From: Hoeflea sp038900095
GTDB taxonomy: Bacteria; Pseudomonadota; Alphaproteobacteria; Rhizobiales; Rhizobiaceae
Length of the DNA stretch: 64,000 nucleotides
Direction: 5' to 3'
Assembly: GCF_038900095.1 (NCBI RefSeq)
Contig: NZ_JBBMQQ010000012.1
Coordinates: 47,210 to 111,209 of the forward strand
Shown here: one piece after another, positions 29,337 through 39,633 of the stretch
Layout: each line of letters opens with the position of its first letter
Position numbering within the stretch: the stretch's first letter is position 1
Program-made: the position numbers and the translations under genes
Notes under the pieces: model-generated
What the model saw: the letters and a program-made list of their open reading frames with translations, nothing else
What the model was told of the DNA's origin: nothing
The model's database searches: none

Positions 29337-30746
29337 GTGCCTTTCGATGAAATGCTGACAGCGGACGGCCTTCCGCGAGCCCCCTACGAGGGTTACTTCA
29401 ACTGGCACTCAGAACAGAAAACGTCTGATCTGCTCAAGAAATCCCGAGACGCGGAGAACATCTTCCGCAAGACCGGTATTACTTTTGCGGTCTACGGCAA
29501 GGAAGATTCATCCGAACGGCTGATCCCGTTTGATATCGTGCCGCGCATTATCTCCGGGTCGGAGTGGCGAAAGCTGGCGCAGGGTATTGAACAGCGGGTG
29601 ATGGCGCTCAACGCGTTTCTGGACGACATCTACCACAAGCAGGAGATCATCAAGGCCGGCCGGGTTCCGCGTGCCCTGATCGAACAGAATGATGCCTTCC
29701 TGCCCGAGATGATCGGCATGCGTCCTCCGGGCGGTGTTTATACCCACATTATCGGCACCGACATTGTCCGCACCGGCGAAGGCCAGTTCTATGTGCTGGA
29801 AGACAATGCGCGGACCCCTTCGGGCGTTTCCTACATGCTCGAAAACCGCGAAACCATGATGCAGATGTTTCCCGAGCTGTTTCATCTCAACAAGGTGCGC
29901 CCGGTCGAGAACTACCCGAAGCTTCTGCGCCATAGCCTTGCAGCCGTGGCTCCTCCCGGCTGCACCGGCAAGCCACGCATTGCTGTGCTGACCCCAGGCA
30001 TCTTCAATTCGGCCTATTACGAGCATGCCTACCTCGCCGACCAGATGGGCGCCGAGCTGGTCGAGGGCTCGGACCTGCGCGTGGTCAACGGCAAGGTCGC
30101 GATGCGAACCATCCAGGGCTACGAGGCAATCGATGTTCTCTACCGCCGGGTCGATGACGATTATCTCGACCCGCTGACATTCCGTCCGGATTCGACACTC
30201 GGCGTTCCGGGCATCATGGATGTTTATCGCGCAGGCAACATCACGATCGCCAATGCACCGGGCACGGGGATTGCGGATGACAAGGCGATCTATTCCTACA
30301 TGCCGGAGATCGTCGAGTTCTACACCGGCCGCAAGCCGATGTTGGAGAATGTGCCGACATACCGCTGCTCCGAACCCGATACGCTGAAATATGTACTGGA
30401 GAACCTGGCCGAACTGGTGGTCAAGGAAGTCCATGGATCCGGCGGTTACGGCATGCTGGTGGGACCGGCTGCGAACAAGCGCGAACTGAACGATTTTGCA
30501 GCCAAGCTCAAATCACGACCAGGCAACTACATCGCCCAGCCGACGCTGTCGCTGTCAACGGTGCCGATCCTGACCAAGAAAGGCCTGGCACCACGCCATG
30601 TCGATTTGCGGCCCTATGTCCTGGTGTCCAACAAAGTTCAGATCATTCCCGGTGGCTTGACCCGGGTGGCGCTTAAAGAGGGTTCATTGGTGGTCAATTC
30701 CAGTCAGGGAGGCGGCACCAAGGATACCTGGGTGCTGGAGGATTGA
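29337..30746 (+). CDS. Circularly permuted ATP-grasp protein of the Anbu operon
   Basis: A 469-residue protein of the DUF404/DUF407 type (circularly permuted ATP-grasp), expected to form peptide-like bonds using ATP. GTG at 29337 is chosen because AAAAGGGGAG ends ten bases before it and homologues begin at this point (PFDEMLTADGLPRAPYEGY); a TTG eight codons upstream would overlap the ribosome site. Recognisable stretches are LYRRVDDDYLDPLTFRPDS, NAPGTGIADDKAIYSYMP and VVKEVHGSGGYGMLVGP. First of four genes ending with the Anbu peptidase. Its substrate is not established in the literature as far as I know. Confidence 0.88.
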   Translation: MPFDEMLTADGLPRAPYEGYFNWHSEQKTSDLLKKSRDAENIFRKTGITFAVYGKEDSSERLIPFDIVPRIISGSEWRKLAQGIEQRVMALNAFLDDIYHKQEIIKAGRVPRALIEQNDAFLPEMIGMRPPGGVYTHIIGTDIVRTGEGQFYVLEDNARTPSGVSYMLENRETMMQMFPELFHLNKVRPVENYPKLLRHSLAAVAPPGCTGKPRIAVLTPGIFNSAYYEHAYLADQMGAELVEGSDLRVVNGKVAMRTIQGYEAIDVLYRRVDDDYLDPLTFRPDSTLGVPGIMDVYRAGNITIANAPGTGIADDKAIYSYMPEIVEFYTGRKPMLENVPTYRCSEPDTLKYVLENLAELVVKEVHGSGGYGMLVGPAANKRELNDFAAKLKSRPGNYIAQPTLSLSTVPILTKKGLAPRHVDLRPYVLVSNKVQIIPGGLTRVALKEGSLVVNSSQGGGTKDTWVLED

Positions 30747-30748
30747 AC

Positions 30749-31693
30749 ATGCTGGGAAGAACTGCAAACGGCCTGTTCTGGATGTTTCGCTATATCGAGC
30801 GGGCGGAAAACACGGCGCGCCTGATCGATGCCGGCCTGCGCATGTCGCTGACCCGCATGGATGGCCAGGAAGAGGACTGGGAATCGGTGCTGCGCAGCTC
30901 CGGTGTGTTCGGCGCCTATTCCAAGACCTATTCCGAAGTCACCAGCGCTGATGCCATCAATTACCTGCTGCGGGACAAGTCGAACCCGTCGAGCGTGCTT
31001 TCGGCCATCGAAGCCGCACGCAACAATGGCCGCATGGTCCGGACAGCCTTGACCCGGGAAGCCTGGGAAGCGACCAATGAGTGCTATCTCGACATCAAGG
31101 CGCAGCTCGCGCGGCGCGTGCAGAGCGCGGACATGCCTGCGGTCATCGACACCATCAAGCAGCGTACCGGCCTGATCCGCGGCGCCTTTCATGGAACCAT
31201 GCTGCGGACCGAACGCTATAATTTCTCACGTATCGGAACCTTCATCGAGCGCGCCGACAACACCTCGCGCATTCTTGACGTGAAATATTACGTGCTGCTG
31301 CCTGCAAACTCCTATGTCGGCTCTTCGCTCGACAATGTGCAATGGGAATCGATCCTGAGATCGGTGTCGGCGCACCGCTCCTACAGCTGGGTCTATGATG
31401 ACGACTACAAGCCGTCAAACATCGCCGATTTCCTGATCCTGAATGGCCGCATGCCGCGGTCGCTGGCTTATTGCTACGACAAGATCAATGCCAACCTGTC
31501 TTATCTCGAACGGCAATACGGCAAGCGGACGACCTGCCATGACACCGCGGCGGCGACCCAGGGGATGCTGCGCGAGCACGAAATCAAGGAAATAATGGAT
31601 ACGGGCCTGCACGAATTTCTCCAGGATTTCATCAGCCAGAACAGCCGGGTTGCTGCCGAGATCGCCGAAGCCTACCGGTTCTATCAGGACTGA
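30749..31693 (+). CDS. Alpha-E domain protein (DUF403)
   Basis: A 314-residue, nearly all-helical protein starting MLGRTANGLFWMFRYIERAENTARLID, the DUF403/alpha-E signature. YNFSRIGTFIERADNTSRILDVKYY near 165 echoes the same IERAxNT motif, suggesting an internal repeat. The ATG at 30749 is three bases after the ATP-grasp stop. Alpha-E proteins are almost always found beside this ATP-grasp and a transglutaminase; their biochemical function is unknown. Confidence 0.9.
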   Translation: MLGRTANGLFWMFRYIERAENTARLIDAGLRMSLTRMDGQEEDWESVLRSSGVFGAYSKTYSEVTSADAINYLLRDKSNPSSVLSAIEAARNNGRMVRTALTREAWEATNECYLDIKAQLARRVQSADMPAVIDTIKQRTGLIRGAFHGTMLRTERYNFSRIGTFIERADNTSRILDVKYYVLLPANSYVGSSLDNVQWESILRSVSAHRSYSWVYDDDYKPSNIADFLILNGRMPRSLAYCYDKINANLSYLERQYGKRTTCHDTAAATQGMLREHEIKEIMDTGLHEFLQDFISQNSRVAAEIAEAYRFYQD

Positions 31694-31697
31694 TCCC

Positions 31698-32492
31698 ATG
31701 CAGCTCAAGATTTCCCATGTGACCGAATATGCCTATGCGCAGCCCGTGCGGTATGCGCTGCAACGCCTGAGGTTAACGCCGCAGGACAGCCCGTTGCAGA
31801 CCGTCAATTCCTGGGCCATGCAAGTCGAGGGCGGCATCGTCGAGGCGCAATATACCGATCATTTCGGCAATGTGGTTGAACTGGTCAGTGCGAGCCGCGA
31901 CACCGAAGCGATCAAGGTTGTGGCATCGGGCATCGTCGAAACCTACGACAAGGTCGGCGTCTCCGGTCCGCACCGCGGATACATGCCGCTTTGGCTTTAT
32001 CAGCGGGAATCGGCGCTGACCAAGCCCGGCAAGATGATCAGGGAACTGGCCCGTGGCGTTGGAAAGGGCGAACCGCTCGAGCAACTGCATGGACTGATGA
32101 CCTCACTGCATCAGGCGATGGCCTATGTCCCGGGCGCAACCCAGACCCAGACGATTGCGGAAGACGCGCTCGCCTCGGGCAAGGGCGTGTGCCAGGACCA
32201 CGCCCAGGCATTCGCGGCTGCGGCGCGGGTGATGGGATATCCGGCACGCTACGTCTCGGGCTACCTGATGATGGAAGAGACACCCGATCAGGCTGCCAGC
32301 CACGCATGGGCCGAAGCCCATGTCGACGGTCTGGGCTGGGTCGGCTTCGATCCCGCCAACGACATGTCGCCTGACGACCGCTACGTGCACATTGCCTACG
32401 GCCTCGATTACAAGGATGCGGCGCCGATTTCGGGCATTCGCACCGGAACCGGTGAAGAACAGCTTGCGGTCCGCATCACTGTGGAGCAATAA
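31698..32492 (+). CDS. Transglutaminase-like cysteine protease of the Anbu operon
   Basis: A 264-residue transglutaminase-family protein. An N-terminal beta domain (LKISHVTEYAYAQPVRYALQRLRLTPQ) precedes the catalytic core: Cys in GKGVCQDHAQAFAAAARVMG, His in AASHAWAEAHVDGLGWVGFDPAND with the Asp following. The full Cys-His-Asp triad is present. Bacterial members of this clan are usually proteases or amidases. It is four bases after the alpha-E gene. Confidence 0.92.
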   Translation: MQLKISHVTEYAYAQPVRYALQRLRLTPQDSPLQTVNSWAMQVEGGIVEAQYTDHFGNVVELVSASRDTEAIKVVASGIVETYDKVGVSGPHRGYMPLWLYQRESALTKPGKMIRELARGVGKGEPLEQLHGLMTSLHQAMAYVPGATQTQTIAEDALASGKGVCQDHAQAFAAAARVMGYPARYVSGYLMMEETPDQAASHAWAEAHVDGLGWVGFDPANDMSPDDRYVHIAYGLDYKDAAPISGIRTGTGEEQLAVRITVEQ

Positions 32493-32529
32493 GCAGTTCT
32501 CATCAGCTTCAAGGGCGGATTCGCAGACA

Positions 32530-33264
32530 ATGACTTATTGCGTCGGACTTCGCCTCAACAAGGGCCTCGTGTTCATGTCGGACACCCGCACAAATGCGGG
32601 CGTCGACAACATCTCGACATTCCGCAAGATGTATACCTGGTACGCACCGGGTGACCGGCTGATGACATTGATGGCCGCGGGAAATCTGGCCACCACCCAG
32701 ACCGTGGTCAGCATGCTGGAAGAGCACACGAAGGCAGCCGAAGACCGCCAGCCGAACATCATGGTAGCGCCGTCGATGTTCGAGGTGGCGCGCCTCATCG
32801 GCGAAACCGTGCGCGAGGTCATCAAAACGGCGTCGGACGGTGGCCACCAGAGCGAATCCACCTTCAGCGCCACCTTCATTCTCGGAGGCCAGGTCGCCGG
32901 CGGTGCGATGCGGATGTTCCTGATCTACCCGGAAGGCAATTTCATCGAGGCCACGGACGACAATCCGTTCTTCCAGATCGGCGAGCACAAATACGGCAAG
33001 CCGATCTTGGTGCGCGCCTATGATCCGGACATGAGCTTCGAGATGGCGACCAAGCTTCTTTACGTCTCGTTCGATTCGACACTGAAATCGAACCTGTCGG
33101 TAGGCTTGCCGCTGGACCTGCAGTATTACGAGCGTGACAGCCTGACCAAGGGTTACGAGAAGCGCATCCAGGCAACCGATCCCTATTACCGGAAAATTTC
33201 CGACGGCTGGTCGGATGCGTTGCGGGCAGCGTTCAACAGCCTGCCGGATTTCGAGCGGGACTGA
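32530..33264 (+). CDS. Anbu (ancestral beta-subunit) proteasome-type peptidase
   Basis: An Ntn-hydrolase of 244 residues related to HslV and proteasome beta subunits. It begins MTYCVGLRLNKGLVFMSDTRT; removal of Met would expose Thr2 as the N-terminal nucleophile, with Asp18 in SDTRTNAG and Lys33 in FRKM as catalytic partners by analogy with the family. The start is fixed by the Thr. No HslU-like unfoldase gene is near. Structural work on Anbu reports open-ring or spiral dodecamers, and the operon with ATP-grasp, alpha-E and transglutaminase is the usual context, but the substrate is unknown. Confidence 0.92.
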   Translation: MTYCVGLRLNKGLVFMSDTRTNAGVDNISTFRKMYTWYAPGDRLMTLMAAGNLATTQTVVSMLEEHTKAAEDRQPNIMVAPSMFEVARLIGETVREVIKTASDGGHQSESTFSATFILGGQVAGGAMRMFLIYPEGNFIEATDDNPFFQIGEHKYGKPILVRAYDPDMSFEMATKLLYVSFDSTLKSNLSVGLPLDLQYYERDSLTKGYEKRIQATDPYYRKISDGWSDALRAAFNSLPDFERD

Positions 33265-33280
33265 GCCCCAGCGAAGCCAG

Positions 33281-33913
33281 CTATTGCGCCGCCGTGACAG
33301 TGCGCAAGCCGCCGGTTTCCTCGATGAAAGCCACAACATCCTCGATCCCTGCGCCACGGCGCATGTCGGTGAAAAGATGCGGCCGTCCCTTCCGGCCCGC
33401 CGACGCATCACGTTCCATGACCGACAGATCGGCCCCGACATGCGGCGCCAGGTCCATCTTGTTGATGACCAGAAGATCGGAGCGGGTGATCGCCGGGCCG
33501 CCCTTGCGCGGGATTTCCTCGCCCTGGCAGACCGAGATGACATAGATCGTCAGATCAGCGAGATCGGGCGAGAACGTGGCTGCAAGGTTGTCGCCACCGG
33601 ACTCGATGAAGATGATGTCGAGATCGGGATGACGCTCATTGAGCGCATCGATGGCGCGCAGATTGAGCGACGCATCCTCGCGGATCGCCGTGTGCGGGCA
33701 TCCGCCGGTCTCGACGCCGACCACCCGGTCTGACGACAGCGCCTGCATCCGGACCAGCGCCTCGGCGTCTTCGCGGGTGTAGATGTCATTGGTGATGACG
33801 GCGATGGAGTAAGTATCGCGCATGGCCTTGCACAGCTTGTCGGTCAGCGCGGTCTTGCCGGAGCCAACCGGTCCGCCGATACCGATGCGCAAGGGGCCAT
33901 TGGATGAGGTCAT
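33281..33913 (-). CDS. ureG: Urease accessory GTPase UreG
   Basis: The GTPase that, with UreE and UreF/D, inserts nickel into urease. The 210 residues start MTSSNGPLRIGIGGPVGSGKT with the P-loop at about 14-21; GVETGGCPHTAIREDAS holds the Cys-Pro-His nickel motif, and LLVINKMDLAPHVGADL the guanine-specificity motif. The ATG at 33913 overlaps the upstream membrane gene stop (ATGA). It ends 16 bases from the convergent Anbu gene. Confidence 0.96.
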   Translation of the reverse strand: MTSSNGPLRIGIGGPVGSGKTALTDKLCKAMRDTYSIAVITNDIYTREDAEALVRMQALSSDRVVGVETGGCPHTAIREDASLNLRAIDALNERHPDLDIIFIESGGDNLAATFSPDLADLTIYVISVCQGEEIPRKGGPAITRSDLLVINKMDLAPHVGADLSVMERDASAGRKGRPHLFTDMRRGAGIEDVVAFIEETGGLRTVTAAQ

Positions 33914-34359
33914 GATATCCACCACGGGTTGGTCGAAAGGAGAATGGCAAACGCCACACCAAGCAGAATGATCGTTGGCGAGAAATAGCGTGCGTTCAGT
34001 GTCGCGAACGGTTCTTCGCAGTTCAGGCGCTTCATTGCGGGAGAATACCCGGCAAAACCGCGACCGAGCAAAACAACACACACCACCACCATGCCTGCGG
34101 TCGTCAGCCAGTGCGGCAACGGCGAGGCAATCCAGCCAAGCCACAGCATGGGCCAGATGGCCGCCAAGGCGATGCCCAGCATCACCAAGCCGGTAAGCCA
34201 GCGTGCGGGCATTTTGCGAATTCCCTCAATGCCGATCACCGTGCGCGCAAGCGCCTGCTCATCCCTCGCAGGCCACAGACCTCCGGCAAGCCAGTAGAAA
34301 TGAATGGCGGCCGCCAGGCCGAGCACCGCCGCGATCAGGCCAACCAACACAATCGTCAT
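33910..34359 (-). CDS. DUF3995-like small integral membrane protein inside the urease operon
   Basis: A 149-residue protein with four predicted membrane helices: about 3-27, 54-78, 84-100 and 128-146. HFYWLAGGLWPARDE and GEGIRKMP-like loop residues after the first helix resemble the DUF3995 family. It sits between ureF (ATGA overlap) and ureG (ATGA overlap), so it is co-translated with nickel-insertion genes. A part in nickel or urea handling is possible but only from context; it is not a recognised UreH, UreJ or HupE nickel permease. Confidence 0.75.
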   Translation of the reverse strand: MTIVLVGLIAAVLGLAAAIHFYWLAGGLWPARDEQALARTVIGIEGIRKMPARWLTGLVMLGIALAAIWPMLWLGWIASPLPHWLTTAGMVVVCVVLLGRGFAGYSPAMKRLNCEEPFATLNARYFSPTIILLGVAFAILLSTNPWWIS

Positions 34360-35015
34360 GACAGGAACAGCCTCCGCTCGAGGGTCTCGTGGTTCATGGA
34401 GGCAATGTCGGCGATGAAGGCCGCGCCACCAAGATCATCCAGCGTGGCATTCACTGCGTGTTCGGCAGTCTTGGCGATTGCCGCCTCAAGGCCGGCAAGA
34501 GCCTGCGCCGCGCCGTCCTGACCGACAACCGACAACCTGATGGCGCATTGCAGCTGGTTGGAAACGAAGGCGTGGAGATAGGCGCCGGTGGTCAGCCGCG
34601 GCGCGATGCCCTCGATCCCTGCGGCAATGCCGACGGCGACCGGCAGCGGTGTTTCCCGGCCCGGAAAGTGACCGGGCCCGACCCAATGGGAAACGGCGTC
34701 AACAAACGACGTCCCCTGCCCGATTGTCTCGCTCAACCGTTCATGACTGACACAGAGGGCCCGGCAGAGATCGGACAGTTCGGCGAGTTTCGCCTTGTCG
34801 GCGGCGCAGCGGTGCGCTTGCACGAGGATAAGAGCATCATTCCTCTGCGCGCCATGGACAAGCTGGGCCTCGATCCAGTCCGCAAGCGAACCGCGACCGG
34901 TGACATCTCCGGCGTGAACCGCCTGTTCCAGTCCGGCGGAATAGGCGAACCCGCCGATCGGGAAAACCGGCGAGAGCCAGCTCATGAGCTTGAGCAGCGC
35001 CGCGCTCTCATTCAT
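34356..35015 (-). CDS. ureF: Urease accessory protein UreF
   Basis: A 219-residue helical chaperone that gates UreG GTPase activity in the UreDFG complex. LMSWLSPVFPIGGFAYSAGLE near residue 10 is the UreF signature. The ATG at 35015 lies within the last codons of ureE (ATGAATGA, 8-base overlap), so a longer frame of 29 more codons in the ureE region is rejected. Confidence 0.95.
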   Translation of the reverse strand: MNESAALLKLMSWLSPVFPIGGFAYSAGLEQAVHAGDVTGRGSLADWIEAQLVHGAQRNDALILVQAHRCAADKAKLAELSDLCRALCVSHERLSETIGQGTSFVDAVSHWVGPGHFPGRETPLPVAVGIAAGIEGIAPRLTTGAYLHAFVSNQLQCAIRLSVVGQDGAAQALAGLEAAIAKTAEHAVNATLDDLGGAAFIADIASMNHETLERRLFLS

Positions 35016-35514
35016 GGCTGTGCCCGTGCGAATGAGCCTGATCATCGTCATGGTGATGATGACCGGCATGCGCGCCTCCATAGGCGCCGCCTTCGGGGTC
35101 AAACGGAGCCTCGATCTCCTGAACCGAAGCCCCGAGGCCGAGGAGCATGTCGCGGATCACGTGATCGCTTCTCAGCCGGATCGCCGTTTCGGTTATTTCG
35201 GCCGCAAGGTGCCGGTTGCCGATCTGCCAGGCAAGCGACAGGAGGTGCCGGGGATCGCGGCCGCGCACCTCCATCAGTTTCTCGGGTTCCGCGCAAACCT
35301 CGATGACACGGCCATCGTCAAGCACAAGTCCGTCGCCATGGCGCAACAGCCGCGCCTGCGGCAGATCGAGCAGGAAGGCGATGGCGGCGCCGTTTGCCAT
35401 TCGGTCGGAAACCATGCGCATGCGGCGCCGATGCCGTGCGGTTTCGTCCAGGGTGATCGTGGCGACGGCGTTCTCAAACGTTCTTGTGACTGAAGTAACC
35501 GTCGGCAGATTCAT
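35008..35514 (-). CDS. ureE: Urease accessory nickel-binding protein UreE
   Basis: The nickel metallochaperone of urease maturation, 168 residues. It has the N-terminal peptide-binding domain (LDETARHRRRMRMVSD), the metal-binding middle domain (LLSLAWQIGNRHLAAEI, with the conserved His) and a His/Asp-rich C-terminal tail beginning HAGHHHHDDDQAHSHGHSH that can hold extra nickel. It is eight bases after the host-attachment-like gene, or overlaps ureF at its 3' end. Confidence 0.95.
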   Translation of the reverse strand: MNLPTVTSVTRTFENAVATITLDETARHRRRMRMVSDRMANGAAIAFLLDLPQARLLRHGDGLVLDDGRVIEVCAEPEKLMEVRGRDPRHLLSLAWQIGNRHLAAEITETAIRLRSDHVIRDMLLGLGASVQEIEAPFDPEGGAYGGAHAGHHHHDDDQAHSHGHSHE

Positions 35515-35522
35515 GCGTTTCC

Positions 35523-35972
35523 CTATCCGAAAAGCAGTTTCTCAATTTCAGGCACCGGATGACGGGTCAGATCCTTGGCCACTTCCGCAACAATCCGGCT
35601 CGTGACAGAATCGGAAAGCGACTTGCGCAATTCACCCATGATCACCGCCGGAGCAACAATGATGAGCTGCTCGTAACGGTTTGCCTGAGCATCCCTTTCG
35701 AGCAACGCTGCGATCTTATGGGCGAATTCATGTTTGGCCAAGCGGTGCCAGTCGGTTTCCTGCACCGCACTGCGGTGAGCGCTGCCTGCCCCGTCCGACA
35801 ATCGTCCGGGACGGTCTGCGCCCTGCTCCGAGGTTCTGGGATTGGGCTGCTCGAACCCGTTGAACACACGCAAATCCGGATTGTCCGGCGTGCCGTTGTT
35901 TTCCAGAAACAGCGCTTTCTCGCCATCGGCGATCAATACCCAACCCTTGTGCCTCAACCTGATACCAAACAT
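35523..35972 (-). CDS. Host-attachment (PF10116-like) protein
   Basis: A 149-residue protein resembling the bacterial host-attachment/baeRF family: KGWVLIADGEKALFLENNG at the N terminus, then a polar linker, and IAALLERDAQANRYEQLIIVAPAVIMGELRKSL near 85-115, which is the family core. The family relates to eRF1-like Rossmann domains, and its function is not settled. It is eight bases upstream of ureE on the same strand, so probably co-transcribed with the accessory genes. No link with urease is known to me. Confidence 0.75.
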   Translation of the reverse strand: MFGIRLRHKGWVLIADGEKALFLENNGTPDNPDLRVFNGFEQPNPRTSEQGADRPGRLSDGAGSAHRSAVQETDWHRLAKHEFAHKIAALLERDAQANRYEQLIIVAPAVIMGELRKSLSDSVTSRIVAEVAKDLTRHPVPEIEKLLFG

Positions 35973-36235
35973 TGCACTCTCCCTGTTTAGGTTCGGAAAG
36001 CCACTATAGGCCGATCATGAGACAACATGACTTGACGAGGATCAATAGGGCACAGAGAGGTTGCAAACGTTAATCCCCACGTCGTTTGGGACACTGGCAA
36101 TTTGGCGAAAAAGCGAGAGCCGGGCACCCAAGACAGTGCCGGATACGACACTGTTTCGGCACTTGGCAAAGAAGAGCTTGCGCCGGTAATCCCGGACAGG
36201 AAGAACTTACTCCGCTGCCATGGCTGTTCACATGC

Positions 36236-36403
36236 TCAGAGCTGATCAACCAGGTCGCGAATGGCCTGCTGACGGGTCGTTCCGCGGGCCTTGAAGGCGT
36301 CTTCGGGCGTGTGGGCGAGGCGATCCGCCTTGAATGCAAAATCGATCGACTTGGCAGCAGCGCTGAAAAAACGACGGACAGGGTTGTTGCTTGAAGTTGT
36401 CAT
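36236..36403 (-). CDS. Small conserved-looking protein, 55 residues
   Basis: A short gene in the gap between ureC and the host-attachment-like gene. Ribosome site AAGGGA lies eight bases before the ATG at 36403. The product starts MTTSSNNPVRRFFSAAAKSI and is basic and amphipathic, with RLAHTPEDAFKARGTTRQQ and a Leu-Val-Asp-Gln-Leu end. Codon use is GC-rich at third positions as in neighbours. I do not recognise a family; the DAFKARG-TTR pattern is reminiscent of short rhizobial DUF1127-like proteins but lacks their core. Function unknown. Confidence 0.6.
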   Translation of the reverse strand: MTTSSNNPVRRFFSAAAKSIDFAFKADRLAHTPEDAFKARGTTRQQAIRDLVDQL

Positions 36404-36624
36404 GACATTGTTCCCTTATTGCGTTGCAACAATAAGCCCTTGCGGCAATGCAATAAACCGCCAATTGCCCGGATCAGCCATGCACCATAAGCATGGCTCG
36501 GCATCGTTGTGGAAGTTCTGCCGGCTCTGCCGCATATCGATCCGCATCCCCGACGCGGTTGGCGGGCAATGCGAACACAAGGACACAGCGGAAGGCCGGA
36601 TTTCAGGCAGTCCGGCTGCCGCGC

Positions 36625-38337
<1,713 letters not shown>

Positions 38338-38393
38338 TGCTGATCCTCGGTTCGTTTAAGACTTGCCCACTCGAACAAGCAAGAAGCGGGCCA

Positions 38394-38819
38394 TCAACGA
38401 CTCTCAAGAGAGCGAGACAGCAGCTCGATACGTTCGCGGGTCAGGCGGGCCAGGCAGAGACTTCCGACCATAGGCTGCATGGTGCCGCCAAAGACTTCAT
38501 AGGCCTCGTATTCGCATTGCGCGTCGCGGTATTTGAGCCAGGCACGCTGGGCTGCGAGCAATGCTTCGAACGTGGTCGGCACGCCGGTGCCCTCGACCTG
38601 CCCGGCTACATACTCGTCATTCTGTTTGGCCGCGGCGACGATGTCCGGCCAGAGCGCATTGAGACCGGCATCGGCCTTTTCATAGTCGAGGCTGGCACAA
38701 TAGGTCATTTCCATCTGGGTCTGCGGATCGATGCAGTCGGGCAACTCGTCGGCCAGCGCCGGCGCCGCAATCAAAGCCAGCAACGGCAGAAACCGTGAAA
38801 TGGTCCGTACACCAAGCAT
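38394..38819 (-). CDS. LprI/DUF1311-family secreted protein within the urease operon
   Basis: A 141-residue protein with a signal peptide (LGVRTISRFLPLLALIAAPALA) followed by a DUF1311/LprI domain: conserved Cys in LPDCIDPQ, MTYCASLDYEKAD, DAQCEYEAYE and VGSLCLARLTRERIE suggest two disulfides. The ATG at 38819 follows AGGAAGGT; a longer frame upstream lacks a site. LprI-type proteins include a lysozyme inhibitor. It lies 57 bases before ureC and 170 bases after the preceding gene, so it may also have its own promoter. Confidence 0.85.
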   Translation of the reverse strand: MLGVRTISRFLPLLALIAAPALADELPDCIDPQTQMEMTYCASLDYEKADAGLNALWPDIVAAAKQNDEYVAGQVEGTGVPTTFEALLAAQRAWLKYRDAQCEYEAYEVFGGTMQPMVGSLCLARLTRERIELLSRSLESR

Positions 38820-38992
38820 TGTATTACCTTCCTGCCAGAAACCGGCTGTTTTGCCGGCACCAGAAACACGCAACCCCAGAAATACACACGCCATACTCAC
38901 CCCGATTGTTCATCAGACCGAAAAAGCAGGGCAGTTCTACCAATCGAGCTCGTCAAGACAGCCCGGAAACCAGAACACCATATTGGCTCGCA

Positions 38993-39319
38993 TCAGCGCT
39001 TCTTCTGGCCTGGGCCAGTGCCAGCCGTCAGCCGCTTGCGGTTCGCGCGCGCCTTGGTGGTCAAAGATTTGGTGGCGGCCGAAACGACTTCATCCATCCG
39101 CCCTCCCTGCATCGCTACCCTTGTCGCCTCTGATGCGGCCTTGGCGAAGGCCGGCTGCTTCTCCGACATCATGCGATCATTTTCAGATTTTTCCACGGGC
39201 CAAAGGCCTGCCATGCCCATCATCCGCATGGTGACAACAGCATGGGTTTCAAACGCCAATGCCCCCAGTTCTGCGCTGGAGCGCCAGATATCGAATGGCT
39301 TCGACTTGCGCCGCGCCAT
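38993..39319 (-). CDS. Small alphaproteobacterial helical protein of unknown function
   Basis: A 108-residue basic helical protein. The stretch AFETHAVVTMRMMGMAGLWPV followed by ENDRMMSEK and TTKARANRKRL matches a widespread alphaproteobacterial family that some databases label antifreeze protein, without evidence; it also resembles short phasins. Its start codon shares one base with the ureB stop (TGATG), so it is translated with ureAB. It is Met-rich near residue 30. Function unknown. Confidence 0.7.
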   Translation of the reverse strand: MARRKSKPFDIWRSSAELGALAFETHAVVTMRMMGMAGLWPVEKSENDRMMSEKQPAFAKAASEATRVAMQGGRMDEVVSAATKSLTTKARANRKRLTAGTGPGQKKR

Positions 39320-39630
39320 CAGAGCTTGCCCATGATTTGCTGGCGGAAGCCATAGACCTCGCGGCCACCTGACAACGGCACGAGGGTTACATCGCGTTCC
39401 TGGCCGGGCTCGAACCGGACGGCGGTGCCCGCGGCGATATCGAGCCTCTGGCCACGGGCCTTTTCGCGGTCGAAGCTCAAGGCCTGATTGGTTTCGTAAA
39501 AATGATAATGACTGCCGACCTGCACCGGCCGGTCGCCAGTGTTGGCCACCTTCAGCGTCACCGTTACAGCGCCAGAGTTGAGTTCGACGTCGCCATCCGG
39601 CGTGATGATTTCACCTGGGATCATGGTCAT
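39319..39630 (-). CDS. ureB: Urease beta subunit
   Basis: A structural subunit of urease, 103 residues, starting MTMIPGEIITPDGDVELN. The core VANTGDRPVQVGSHYHFYETN and the RLDIAAGTAVRFEPGQ stretch are diagnostic. It is three bases after ureA, and the following small gene starts on its stop codon. Confidence 0.97.
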   Translation of the reverse strand: MTMIPGEIITPDGDVELNSGAVTVTLKVANTGDRPVQVGSHYHFYETNQALSFDREKARGQRLDIAAGTAVRFEPGQERDVTLVPLSGGREVYGFRQQIMGKL

Positions 39631-39633
39631 TCC

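Noticed and set aside
36110..36165. Interleaved inverted repeats (ACAGTG/CACTGT and AGTGCCG/CGGCACT) in the gap next to the host-attachment gene
   Set aside because: Stems of 6-7 bases that exclude each other, without T runs or flanking promoter. Too weak to call a regulatory element.
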